Assembly (NCBI GenBank): GCA_023238725.1
Contig: CM041554.1
Coordinates: 19,702,050 to 19,766,049 of the forward strand
Length of the DNA stretch: 64,000 bases
Direction: 5' to 3'
Source of the DNA: Scortum barcoo
Taxonomy: Eukaryota > Chordata > Actinopteri > Centrarchiformes > Terapontidae
In this document: in pieces, positions 41,201-54,156 of the stretch
How positions within the stretch are numbered: the first letter of the stretch is position 1
Layout of the letters: the number at the start of each line of letters is the position of its first letter
Notes under the pieces: generated by a model
What the model saw: the letters and a program-made list of their open reading frames with translations, nothing else
What the model was told of the DNA's origin: nothing
Databases searched by the model: none
Translations under genes and position numbers: made by a program

Positions 41201-44200
41201 CAGTTGCCCCAGGAGCAGAAGGCAAAGATTGCAGAACAGGTGGCTAGCTTCCAGGAGGAGAAGAGCAAGCTGGATGCTGAGGTATCCAAGTGGGATGACA
41301 GCGGCAATGACATCATTGTGTTGGCCAAACAGATGTGCATGATTATGATGGAGATGACAGACTTCACCAGGTGAGTTTGGATCTAGCAGATTGGCTCACA
41401 CCCGGAGCCATTTTTCCTCCTGTGCAAATCATGGCTCATTTTGCAATTGTAGATGTTTTTCTGGCCTAAGAAGACACCTAAATGAATAGTTTGCAGTACT
41501 GCTGTTAGTAGTGGTGTTGAGTCTTGGGTCTTTCTGTTCACTCGGTCATTATGCATTTGTCATCTTACCTTCCTTATGTTAATATGCCAGTAGCTGTGCC
41601 ACCCAAGCAAAATGTCTCCAAGAGAGAATGCATGTTTTTAGTTAAGCCAAATAATCACTCAGAAAGTCTGCATTTGTTTCCCAACATTTACCCATATCTG
41701 CACTCAGTTTAACACTACTGTTCATGCACCAACGCTCTTCATTTTTGTTAAGCAGCACTGTAGGTAGGATTTTCTTCTTGATTATTTTTCCATCCTCCCA
41801 TAATCTTAATATGCACAACTATAAGCAGTGCAGTGTTTGCTGAAAATGTGGTGCATACTTCACATGTATTTTCACATGATTTCTGCAGGAGACAAACATT
41901 GCCAGTGTAACCAACTAGTTGACAGAGAATTCAATCAGCATCGCTTACATTTTACAGCAATGATCCAGATGTAAACATGTTTGCTTGCAGCACCACCCCT
42001 TAAAACTAAAAATGTTTGTTTTCCTTAGTACTTTTTGTTAACTCTTTACTCTTTAACTCTTTGTTAAATCTTTACAAGATTTTTAAGATTTTAAAAATCC
42101 CCCTGTTACAGACAATTGTAATGAACCTTGAACCCCAGTGCTTTTAACAAAGCACAATGCTTGGACTCTTTCAAAGTCTCGCAGACTCTTGCATTATACA
42201 AAACAGCGTGTGCCCGTCCACTGTATATTCAAGTGTCACAACACTGGAAACCATCATGGTTTTATTCACCATAGTTACGCGTTACGCATCCCGCAACCCC
42301 ATGCCTCTAACTAAGCAATGATAAAATCCTAATGTTGTTTCCTCTTACAGCTCTTTGCCAAAGGATGTGACATTGATAAACAAGACATTTAGGGACTTCT
42401 GAGAAACTTCATCACAAATAAAAGGGCTGTAATGAGGATTGTTTTTGGTATAGGAGTCCAGAAACATTTTATTTGAATGAAAGAAGCCTCTGGCAGAGAA
42501 TCCATGCTGTATTTCGTGTGGATCATGGTGTGCATGCATGTGTGCCCATGCCAGTGGAATTTGTGGCTGGGTGTGGTAATATTGACACTTTCTGATTAGG
42601 AGCTGGACAGCATTTCTATTTCTGCATGATTGTCTGGCTCACATGGTGTGAGTGCGTTTGTGTGTTGGTGTGTGTGTGGGGAGTGTGAGGAGACATTTGA
42701 CTGGCTGTATTTGTATGACTGTGCCTTTTTAAAAATTTCAAGTGAATTACTCAGAGGACATTTTGTGCCCAACTCTGAGTCACATCCGTAATGACGATGA
42801 AATGCTGCCTCTCCATCTTCATCTTCTGAATGGGTCAAAGATCCCGTCTCCTTTGCCAATGAAGTACAATGCTGGAAAGCTGTGGCAGAGTTCATTAACA
42901 CAACCGGTGATCTGCCTGAGGTTACACAGGACCCTGCAACTTTTTATTTGCTTCTTATTCATCAAAAGGACCAAGAGGGGAAAAAAAGTAATTTTATTAC
43001 ATCCACTGTAGACACATGTAAACAGAATGCAAATGAAGCTGTTTCCATCTCAGAGTGCCATGTTTTTTTATTAGATGGCGTCAGCAGTGTATATATATTT
43101 TAAGAGGTTATTGATTGCAGTGACATCTTTATATCAACATGAAGGCTGCTTCTCTCACTTTTACAGTACAAAGCAAACCCAAAAGAATTCAGATGAAAAA
43201 AAAATTCTCTAACTGCCCTTCAAAGCCCTTGCATTCCTGCTTTTACTGGAAAACATTTTCTCCATTTATACCATCACTGGCTGAGCATTACTTTTTATCT
43301 TTTTAAGCAAATGTGTAATTTTGTATAATTCAAAATCCAGTTTGAATTTTTGATTCATTGGACGTTTCTAATCAAAACAGCAAAGCTAGACACAACCAAA
43401 TAAACAAAAAACCACATATGAGCTAAGTCTGGGATACATATTTGAGAATTACATAACACACCCTTGACAATTTTTGAATACTGAGATGCTGATATAAAAC
43501 TCGCCAAACATCAAGTCTCGCTTTTGGTAAAATGTAGCTGTTTACCTCTCACCTTGTTAGCAAAATTATGAGCACTGAATAACAGTACAATCAGCCATTT
43601 AGTTGTTTTAAGATCATAACTGGTGAACTACTTCACTGTTTCCTTTGAGTGATGCAAGAACTGAAATGCTTTTTTATAAGCAGTGGTTGGATTTTACACC
43701 ATAAAAATTTCCAAGCCTCTTATCTCCTGCAAATATAATCTAGGATTAAATAACAAACCACCACCCTAAATCTTGGAAAATCGGAAAACAAGATGTTTTT
43801 CATTTGAAATGCTGTTCTGTTTTTGGATTTCACCACAACAGCGACGGTTTTTCAAATTAAATGTATATTAGAGGTTATGCACCATGGCTGTTGTCTCTTA
43901 GCAACCACTGTCGTGTGGCGTCCTGAACTCACGTGCATTATTCATGTAGTTCTTCTGACTTAATGTGCACGCAAAATCCAGTGTAGCATCTGGATTTGCA
44001 TTTTTAATAAGATGGCAATTCACAGCATTTGCCTGATTTTTGTTCTTTTAAAATGTATTACATGTATACGAATGTAGAATTCTAAAGGAAGTGTACTTTT
44101 TTAGTTCAGTTTTTTAATACTTTAAAAACAATATTGTTGAGTCATATTTATCCTGGGTTGCCAAGATACAAAACTGTATGCACTGCTTTAGAATTCAGAG

Positions 44201-45781
44201 AGTATTTTGGGTCAAGCTGTAATGTCTTTGACCTTTTAGAGATGGTCAATATGGCCAGAATTCAGTATTGATGAGTACATTAAATTCTCAATAGTCTGTT
44301 TTTGCCATCAGAAGTTTTGAGCTGTGAGAATGAGAACTTTTATGTTCATGAATTTATGTGAGAACTTTTATGCATGTGTTGATGGCAGTGCAGTTGTGAT
44401 GAGAGTTTAATTTAAGAGCTAATACCACAGCTCAGCATTGTGACTTTTCTTATTTCTCACACTGAGACTTTGGATTGCCTGTGTGTGTGTGTGTGTGTGT
44501 GTGTGCGCAAAGTGTAATGCGCAATGCGTGCGTGTGTGTCTCAAAGGGAACACACAAGGATGTTTTGTCAGGCTGAATATATATCCTCCCGTTATGCCTT
44601 GACTCTAGTATGCGGCAGTAGCCCACAGAAGGTCAGTAGCTGGCTAATTCAGCTGGCGCCCAAATTATTGCCCCCTCAACCTTGAGCTGGCACAAAGCCC
44701 CGCCAAGGTTAATGCCATATGAAGTAATTGTTCGGGACCTCTCTCCTGACAAACCCACACAGAGTGAGAGAGATTCTTCTTGACTCCTGCATTGCTTATG
44801 GCTGCATGGCCGCTTTCATGAATAAAGCATGTGTGGCTTGGAAACATGCAACATATTTGGGAGCCACCTGTCTATAGCATTCTGTGTTGCGCAGTGCTCG
44901 GCCCGATCAGGCTCACACCCGTCTGGGGGCCTGCAGCTGTCACCAGACCTGAAGTCCCCGATCTCGTCTTCATGTTTAAATCCACTACAAAAATCTTGTG
45001 TCCTCTTGTCAGGTGTTCTCTTGTCTATCTCCGTGACCTGTTTTTGCTTTTCTTGAGTCACCTAGCCAGCAGCTGGCCCTTTATTTCACAAGGCAAAAGC
45101 AAGGGAGTGTGGATATTTACGCATGGACATCAGTGGTGGCATTCTTTATGCATTGTAATGTGATACTACAACATTATACTAGTAAGTCTACTAAAACACT
45201 GTATGCAGGCTTTTTTCCCCCAGAACCCATTACAATGCCTCCAGCTCTCCAGGGGTTGAGTCGTCCCCGGAGTGCTGCCAGTCTGTGCTCTGACGCGTGG
45301 CCTCTTCCACGAGGACCCTGACTAGCTTTACAGCAGAGCAGCAGAGGGGAGAGCAAGAGAGGGGAAGGGTTGGAGATGGGAGGGGAGGAAAGAGGAAGCG
45401 AGAGAACAGAACACAAAATTCCATCTGTTCTGGGTTGGATGGCTCATTTTTTAGCCTGGAGAGAGCAGCTTTGAATCCAATTCGTGCCTCTTGCCAACTG
45501 TGTCCCAGGGTCCCTTGTGGGGACAGGAAAAGCAAAAAAGAAAAAAAAAACGGCGAATGGCTGACAGGCTTTACAGTGGGTCAGGTCAGGGCTGGACTGA
45601 CCCGTGTCTGGATGGGCTTCGTTTGGCTCAAGAGGGGTCAAAAATCGATGTTCAACATTAGACAACGACCAAAGCCTTTAAATTGAATCGTTCTCTTCGT
45701 GTACATTCTTTGTGTTCTTCTGTCCTTTTTGTTTTTTGGCGTCTCTGTCCCGTAACAGGATGAAAATGACCATACAGATGA

Positions 45782-45836
<55 letters not shown>

Positions 45837-48800
45837 TGATTTTGAGAGCAACCAATATTTTCCCTCCTACACAGATGAAACCAGTCCGATTTGCCTCCTT
45901 AGCTTTCTAATAAACTCTTTAATGGTGCTTGAACAAACAGGCCAAATGGATTGAACTGTGAATCTCTGTTGTGATGGAAAGCATACGGCAGTGGTGACCT
46001 CTGTACTATGAGGGCCCCTTGAATCACAGTTTCCTCAGAATTTTTCACAGCATGATAGTGCTGCCAGTTTCTTAAAAGCATGCCTATATGTTATGTCTGT
46101 CATATGCTAAAATGTGGGGAGAAATAAGTGTGGTGATGACGCTACAAAAGAGTGTGATCGTGCAGCACCATGATTCTTTGAGGACAGCCCTGAGAGTGAA
46201 CGCTGCCCTGCTGCATTTAATGGGTTATAAAACGTTCTCAGCTCAGACTGAACAATATGATGCCAGAGTGCGTTGCTGTTCTGTCCGTGTGGAATCACCC
46301 ACACCATCATACACATGTATTTCTGTGAAATCTCCCTGAACTATTCCCATAAGTCATGCTTCTCTCTCCGTACTTGCCTCTGACCGAAAAGAAAACAACG
46401 CTCCAAAACAAACAGCCGCTCCGTGACTGAGATGCCGCTCCTGCATACTGAATGAGGCTGCAGTAGATCAGAAACAGTGACTGATCTTTCGACTTTCCTT
46501 CCCCAGGGGGAAAGGGCCACTGAAGAATACGTCTGATGTCATCAGCGCCGCCAAGAAGATTGCCGAGGCAGGATCAAGAATGGACAAGCTGGGTCGCACC
46601 ATCGCTGACAATGTAAGTCATGAATGAACCTCCACCCCAGAGAGTTTGACATAGGTTGCACCTTTGTGCTAGCGACCCCAATGCATAATTAGAAATCTAT
46701 CGTTGTGCCACACTGACACTGTCGGAGTCAGGTAAATTGGCAACAAGTGCAGCAAAACCAAGGACAAATAAAGCAAAATTAGTCACTTGCTTGTGGTGAA
46801 TAATTGCAGCACAAGCGCTGGTTAATGTCTCATCTGTTGTGAAATCACGTTTCAGGCCGACTACATGAAATGTGTCGTTAAATGAGGAGCTACAAATTGA
46901 GTCATTTGCTCCTTAAACCCCAGCCCCAGAGCCATATTAACTTTACTTCCCCGTTGTGAATTGGTGATGTAAAACCCTCACAGTGCGCTCAAGGATGTGT
47001 AATCTGTGTTAGAAGACAAGAGCACATGCGTCACTAATCCTGCTCCCCTTACACAAGAACCAGTTATGTGTATGTGCATTTTATCATCGAGATGGTCACC
47101 AATTTAGCTCAGAAGTCTAACTAACTGCAGTACACAGGTTGACATCATGTTGCTAGAGTTTAATAAAGTTTCTCATTACCCAAAAACCACAACTTGCTCT
47201 CAGCTCCTGTGTTGCAGAGGGAACTGACATGACTGTGTGCTCACACTGAGTTTGTAAAAAAGGCAAAGCTTTCATACTGATTGCATTTTGACACCCCTTT
47301 GTTTTTATTTTTAAATGTTGTCCTTAACGGCACAGCATGTAAGCCAGATATAAACACTCAACACAGGATGCAAACTTTTGGGATTTTTCTATACTTATTC
47401 TTTTAAGACTTATCTCAGAAAAATGGTAACAAAACAACATTCTTTAGATTTCTTTTTTTCACAAAAGCTCTTTATTTAATTATTTAATTTCTCCTCATTT
47501 GCACGTTTAAGAGCAAATCCAAGTAAAGGGCTTGTGCAGCAGAGCCCTTCAGATGTTAACAACCGCTATGATTTGTGTTATTCATGAGACTACCCTTACC
47601 AGTCTTACCCAATTTCTTTCAGGATCAAACACTCCCTCGCTCTCTCCCCATCTTCCATCTCCCACCCCCCAATTCCCAATTCCATCATCTCTCCACATCT
47701 ATCCCTTACCCCAGAGACTGTGGTCCTTGACATAGGGAAACACACATTCAATTATCCATGGCCTCATATTTCACTTAAATACTTGCACTGTACCACACCT
47801 CAGGGAGACGCTGTACATGATTTATCCCCCAAGTTATTCATGTGCCTTCTCTTAGACTTATTGCCTCAGTGTCTGCAATATGTATACATTTTGTTGCTAA
47901 ATCATGGAAGAGTTTAGCTGTGATGTTTGCAACAAGGCATGGTTGTCAGATTGAGGTCTTCTCTCGTAAAGACTTTGCTTGCCTCTGTGGTTTAGATGTA
48001 CCAGCTGTGGGTTTCTCCCACTTCTATCCAAGAACACACGCACTGGAAGGCACACACTGGCTTTAGATGTTTGCTGTAAGATTTCAATTTCGATAACATT
48101 GCAGGTGTTGTCAGTCTCTCCTCTACTCTGGTTTTGTTGACATATCTGCTGATATGTTGGCAAAACGTTAGAACAGCTGAAAGCCTCTTTGTTAAGTAAT
48201 GAGTTCGTGCAAGTTTTGAGGGCTGAGTGCAGCGCATGGATTTTAATGTTATGCATCGGTCATTAACAAGTCTGTTTGAATCTGTTCTGTACCATAAGTA
48301 AATATTTGGTTCCAAAACATCCAGGTTTGTCTACACAAGGCCATGATTAATAATTGATTCAAGGCTTATGTCAGAGCTTGTTTTTTTTTTTATTTATTTA
48401 TTTTTTTTAAATGTAATGAGAAAAGGCGTGTTGGGGATGTTGTGAAGTATAATCCACATGTACTTATATTGGCAAAAACACAAGATATAGCTCATGCTTT
48501 GAAAACATTTTCCCATCATTTTGCTCACATTCAAAGCAGATGTAAGAAGTATATCACATACCTTTTGTCAGATTGGTGCACGGCCAGGTGTTTAGTTAAT
48601 CCAGCACATACTGGAAACCTCTGCATTTCTCACTCCATAGTCTGACATAATGAGCTGCTGGCCTCCAAGAGCCCTGTTCATGTGATATATTATTTAAGGT
48701 GCCCTCAGATTCTTAATTTTACAGGCCCATGTCTATCACAAAGTAAAAGTCTGATCTGTTCTGACCTAATTGCATCCGAATGATCTGAATAGGGAATAAG

Positions 48801-51800
48801 CCGTTCTGGAAAGTGACTTTTTTATGCCTCACTGCCGCTTTTGAAGATGCTTATTCACTTTAATGAAAACAGTGTTATCCCCCAAAGAAAACAGATGGGC
48901 AACTGTGCAGGTGTGTGACCGTGCGTATGTGTGTGTGTCTGTGTGTGCATGCGCATATGCATACATACTAACACGTCTATTCACTGCCCTGCCTCTCTGC
49001 GAGCAAATGTGTATGGATGTGTTAGATCTGGGTGACTGTTTTCTTCTCTTGTCCTCAACTATTTGTAGGTACTCGTTTCCCTATCTTTTCTTCTGTACTT
49101 GTATATGTTTGTGTGTGTATGTGTGTTTACACTATTAGGGGATTTGGGGGTTTGAAGCACTCAAAGTATGAATAAATGAAGAGTTTTGGCTGTTGGAACA
49201 CAAGTCTTTGCCAAGAGTGAGGACCCCTCCAGCCTCTGAACCCATCCAGCTGTCCCTCTTAGCCTTTCTCTCTCAGCAGAGACCAAAACACCAGCAGACC
49301 AGGCGACACTCACCCGTAACACCTCAGCCAGGGCTCACAGGGATGGACACGGGTAGAGGGGAGGAGAATGATGGAGAGATAGGAGAGGTAGAGAGAAGGG
49401 TGCATTTGTGTGGAGAGAGGAACATCCCTCCTGAGAGATGAATCCATTAAGAGTGCTTCGCCTTTTAATTAGCAGTATAATTGCCAGGTGGCATGCTTTT
49501 TTTCTTTGTTTTTTTCTTTTTCAAATTTATTTATTTATGCCGGCAGTTTATATTTAGTGCCATACCTCCAACAAAGCAGGAGATGCCACAGGCCCACTTA
49601 CAGCAAAGGCATGGTGGGATGATCTACATACTCCAGCAGCAATAGTTAAGTGAATCACTACCAAGATGCACACACGCTGACAGAGAGTCAGAGGAGCAAA
49701 GGCAATGCTGGGACTGCTCATTAACCTAGGCATATTAATCACTTGTGCTCTGTGCCTCTGGCCTGGAGGGCCTATGAGGGTTTACTCCTCATATAAAACA
49801 CATTGGCAAATGGTCCCACACTGATAGCGCAGCATCTCACCCCACATTTTCCTTTGCTGGACTCTGTCACGGTGTATTTTAGTGCACATTGTGTTCAGCA
49901 GCGGTTCACAGGTGGACATGGTCTAGTTTGTGGTCTCTGAAAAACAGCTAAATATGTGTAATAGAGCCTTATTAAAGTTTAAAGAAATGAGTGTAGTGCA
50001 GAGATGAGCTGCAGGATTTAGGTCAGTGCCGTACAAAGGTCTGCACTGCAGTTTATTAAGAATTTATGACCCTCCTCTGCAGGGCACCTTATGAGAATTC
50101 CATCTGAGTGGGCTGGTAAACAAATAATGCTATGTAATTGAGATTTATAATGCAAATGTGTTAGCCACTATGTTGCCCATAAATTTCTGTTGCTTGCCCA
50201 CTCACCACATAAACACCCGCATGTACACATACAAACACATGTACATAAAATAAGGCTTGCATATTTAGAGAATGGGCATGTGCTAGCCGTGTGCACGTGT
50301 GTTTGTTGTGCAAGCTTTATTCTCATGACGTATACTGACATACATAGTGTACTTTTCCAATTTGCATTCAATCAGTGTAGATTTATGGTGATCCATGGGC
50401 TCTGTTGCTGGTCACAGTCTAATCCCGGCTCTGGCCCTGGACGCTTTACAGCAGACAGGGTTGTAAATTACATACTGCAGTAGAGAAGAAAAACCACCAA
50501 GAGAGCACGCAAATTCTCAGCTCAGCAGTTCAAGGGTCAGCTGCAGTTCAGCCTGACCAAATGAAGCCCACCTTATTTGCCAGTTGAGAAAATGTATCAA
50601 CTCCCAATTGATTGTTTTAGAGTTGCATTTATCCATAATAATTCAATATTTTAGTGTCTTTGTCAATCCTGGAGGCCCTATAAAAGGAGTTTGGCCGTGA
50701 AAGAGACACCTCTAGTGCACAGAACGCTTAGCGGTGGAGGATCCGGTGGAAGGAACATGGAGAGGAAAGCTCAACATCATATTGACACACTTGTATAAAG
50801 TTGCTGGTTCCTTACCTGTAGTCAAATGCTTAATACATCAGGAGAGGAAGGGATAACTATCATTGGAGCAGGCTAAATAGTTTATAGCTATTGAATGAAT
50901 TTTTTGGAAGCTTTGAAAGCCTTGGGTATACCTAATCTGAGGTTTTTGAGCAGTCATGTGTTAAGTGAGTCAAAAAGGAGTAAAGGGCCAGGCTAAATAA
51001 AAATCAAAGTCTGAATGTCAAAAAGTTTGAACTATAAATGTTTCAACATGGTTGTTTGTACTCACAAGTTATCCGTTTTGCTTACAAGTGCTACAGTGAA
51101 ATGCGTGACTGACAGGTACATCTTGAACATAAAAAATTGGTGAGGGCCATTTAATTGGTCCCTGTGGTTACCTCTAAAGTCAGTCTTTTTTTGGCTTGCC
51201 CCCAGCTTGATTTTCTCCTGTCATACCCAGACTCTGTCTGCTTCAATGTCACATTAATATTCCCGAGTGCCAGTGTGATTGAATTGGCCCCACGCAAATA
51301 TGGCGCATCTTTTCAGCAGATGCAGCGAGGAGAGGAGGTCTGGCTATCATCATTCTGTTTGAAATGGATCTTGATTGATATCGGTAGAGCATGGCTGATT
51401 TATATTTAGCCATCAACAGTGACACGACCAGCACCAGACGGACGAAATCTAACGTACAGCACATTAACTGTAAAGTCCATTAAGTAGGCCGTGCACAGAA
51501 AACACTAGTATACTTGACATCATCAGAGCTCTACAAGTCTTTGAAATGTCTTACTGCAGGATTTTTTGACATTCTCTTTCCTCTGTACTTTTAAAGCACT
51601 CTCATCTATCTTCGCTTCAGCACTTCAGCAGTATTCACTGCCTGTGTTTTCAAGTTTGAAATTCTCTTAAATATATTAAACATTTTTTATGCTACAGTTT
51701 ATTAATCCCGAAGCGTCGACAGACTAAAGTCTGGGATTGATCATTTCCTATCCCTATCTTGCACTTCAGCTTCTACCTAAAGTAACAGAAATCCAGAAAA

Positions 51801-54107
51801 CAGAACGGTCCTTGGAGTGCTTTGTTTCCTGTATCTCCTTAAACTTTGCCATGGATCTCAGTCACACTATTTTTCCCATTGGCAGTCAGCACTCTGTTAC
51901 CTACATATCTCTGCACCCCTGCAATACCTGTGGCAGTTTTGAGGTGTAATGGTAAATAAAGGTTCCTGGTGGCTTCCTGTCTTGAAGGTGCTTTCACAGG
52001 TTAGACAAAGTTAATTATCCACAACCCTCTGCCGCACATATGCATACAAATGTCTGATTTTGTTGTTGTTGTTGCTGTTGTTGTTGTTTTTTTCTCTCCT
52101 GATGTTTCATATGTCGGAGCATTATAGCCGCACGGTGAAACGTGCTGAGAAACCACAGCACCACCAAGTGAATCTTGCCTGAATGAAGGTTTTTGTGTTT
52201 GTTTGAGCTTGTCTTTTAACTGTGGCAGGAGAACAAATTGGCCTGTCAGTACGTTATGATATGGAGTGATTTATAGGGTTAAGGCATAGTTATCATAGAC
52301 TTTTGGAAACGCAAACGTATTCTTTTTAGCTGCTCAGCTGTTCTTTCTTCATCTCTACAATAACCAGTCCAGAGGTCAGAGGATAAAGCAATGGGCAAAG
52401 GCCCTCCAATGGAAACACTATGCAGAAACCCTGAAAATCACTTCACTTAGATGTGAAAACAGTGGGAGCATCAATTTTCTCACGACAGGAAGTGACTGAA
52501 AAACATATCAGAAAACCCTCTGTGTTCACCGCCCTGTGGCACTCACCAACAGGTTGCTGGCAGCGGCACATTAGAATGCTGCCGTGTCAGTAAATATTGG
52601 AAATTGGCATTTCCTCTGGGTGATGCATCCTGAAAGGTCAGTGCTGGGCGGCGGCAGCACTGTGGCTCTGCCTCTGTCTCTGCTCTGTTTAATGGAATTC
52701 AGCAGAACTGCATGGCATTTCCAATGATGGGACCTGACCTTCCTGATCATCATTTATATCATGGACATTAACCAACACATAACACAGTGAAATCCTTTTG
52801 TTCAACATCCTGCCTCGTCATTCTTATTGCCTCATTTCCCTTTTCCTTATTTTGTGGGCTGTGTGTTGTTAAGAGGAAAAAAAAAGATTTTTGCTTTTGT
52901 TTAGTCTGCGCTCTGAACCCTCTCTAGAGAAACTGCTGAAGTGCTAAGGAATACAAAATAAAAGAGGCTACACACACACTTATGAAGTGAGACATTCATG
53001 AATATGGAATATACTGAAAGTCATGCAAAGCGTTGTTACTTAAAAGATTCAATTAGCAAATTAGAATAATGATTTGCTGCCCTCCGTCCCAGCTTTGATG
53101 CTTCACCTTTATTTTTTTGAGAAGGCACTTAAACCAGCAGTGGAGAGACTAGAACAGCTTCACAAGAATCATTGACATTTCTACATGTACTGCTACCTCC
53201 TTTTTTTTTTGAAAGATGGTGACTCACCTTTTTCTGATAGTTTGCCTTGAAAGGATATCTAGACTTGTGTGATGAAGTCTCTAGTGCCCCCTCTTCCTGC
53301 TTTGCCATCTCTCAATAGTAGCTGACCAAGCAAGGTTAACTGCCCCAGTCCATAACTGGCCACACAGAATGTCGAAAAAGCAAGAGGCTATATCATCAGA
53401 CTCGGGGAACATTTTATAGCAGCAATCAGAAGAGATGAAAGAAAAAAAAAATTACAATGATGGGCTCTAATGGTTGAAGTCACTATTAGAGGAGAGCATT
53501 GCTCAGTGGGAACAAGAGTGATGAATCTTTTTCACACTAGAGCAAATTTTGTTTTGTGAAATGGAAATAAATTGTTCAAATAGTGACGCTGGATGTCATT
53601 TTCAACGTGACTGCTGGGTTACGGTGTTTGCACAACCTGCACACACATATACACATTGAACAAATGCACCTACATTATATGCCCCATTTGTTGTTTTCAT
53701 CATTTATTGTTCACACCATTTAGTGTAAAAGCAGAGATCAAAGGTTTCTTGGTGACATGAATTACCTAATACATCTGGTTTCTATACACTGAAGGAAGTC
53801 AGTGAGGTACCTGATCAGCTTGTGACACCCCCCCGAGGTAATCGCACACTGCCTCTATTTGCATTAGCGAAACAATCCAAGGTGTTCTTGTCGCTTTTCT
53901 GTGCAACTTATGTATTCACATGTCAGAGTCAGAGCAGCCTTGCAGAGTTTCCTGAGTGCTGAGTGAAGCCAGCAGCTGAGCTGAGTATGAGCACAAGTGA
54001 TGCTTTCACAGTGCCCTGCTCTCAGCCGTCTGAATACTTCCCCAAGCCCTCATTAGCATGGCTGCTGCATTCAGCCTCATCCCTGGTCTTTGCTAGTGCG
54101 TGTGTGC

Positions 54108-54156
<49 letters not shown>

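Larger units (their letters stand above)
41371..46506 (+). other. ctnna1: ctnna1 intron 15 (5.1 kb)
   Basis: Boundaries gtgagt...ttccccag. It contains GT tracts at 44481-44504 and 45785-45834. Several open stretches around 45.1-45.7 kb overlap on both strands and show no conserved motif, so none is called. Confidence 0.88.

Noticed and set aside
45230..45686. Overlapping ORFs of 100-130 codons on both strands
   Set aside because: They are a GC-richer intron patch with mutually overlapping frames, no splice-supported start and no recognisable motif.
49193..49441. Pro/Gln/Arg-rich 82-codon ORF in intron 16
   Set aside because: It is short, lacks homologous motifs and has no splice context; likely chance.
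50679..50685. TATAAAA with a downstream ATG (50757)
   Set aside because: The ATG opens only 13 codons and no other promoter or exon signal is present.
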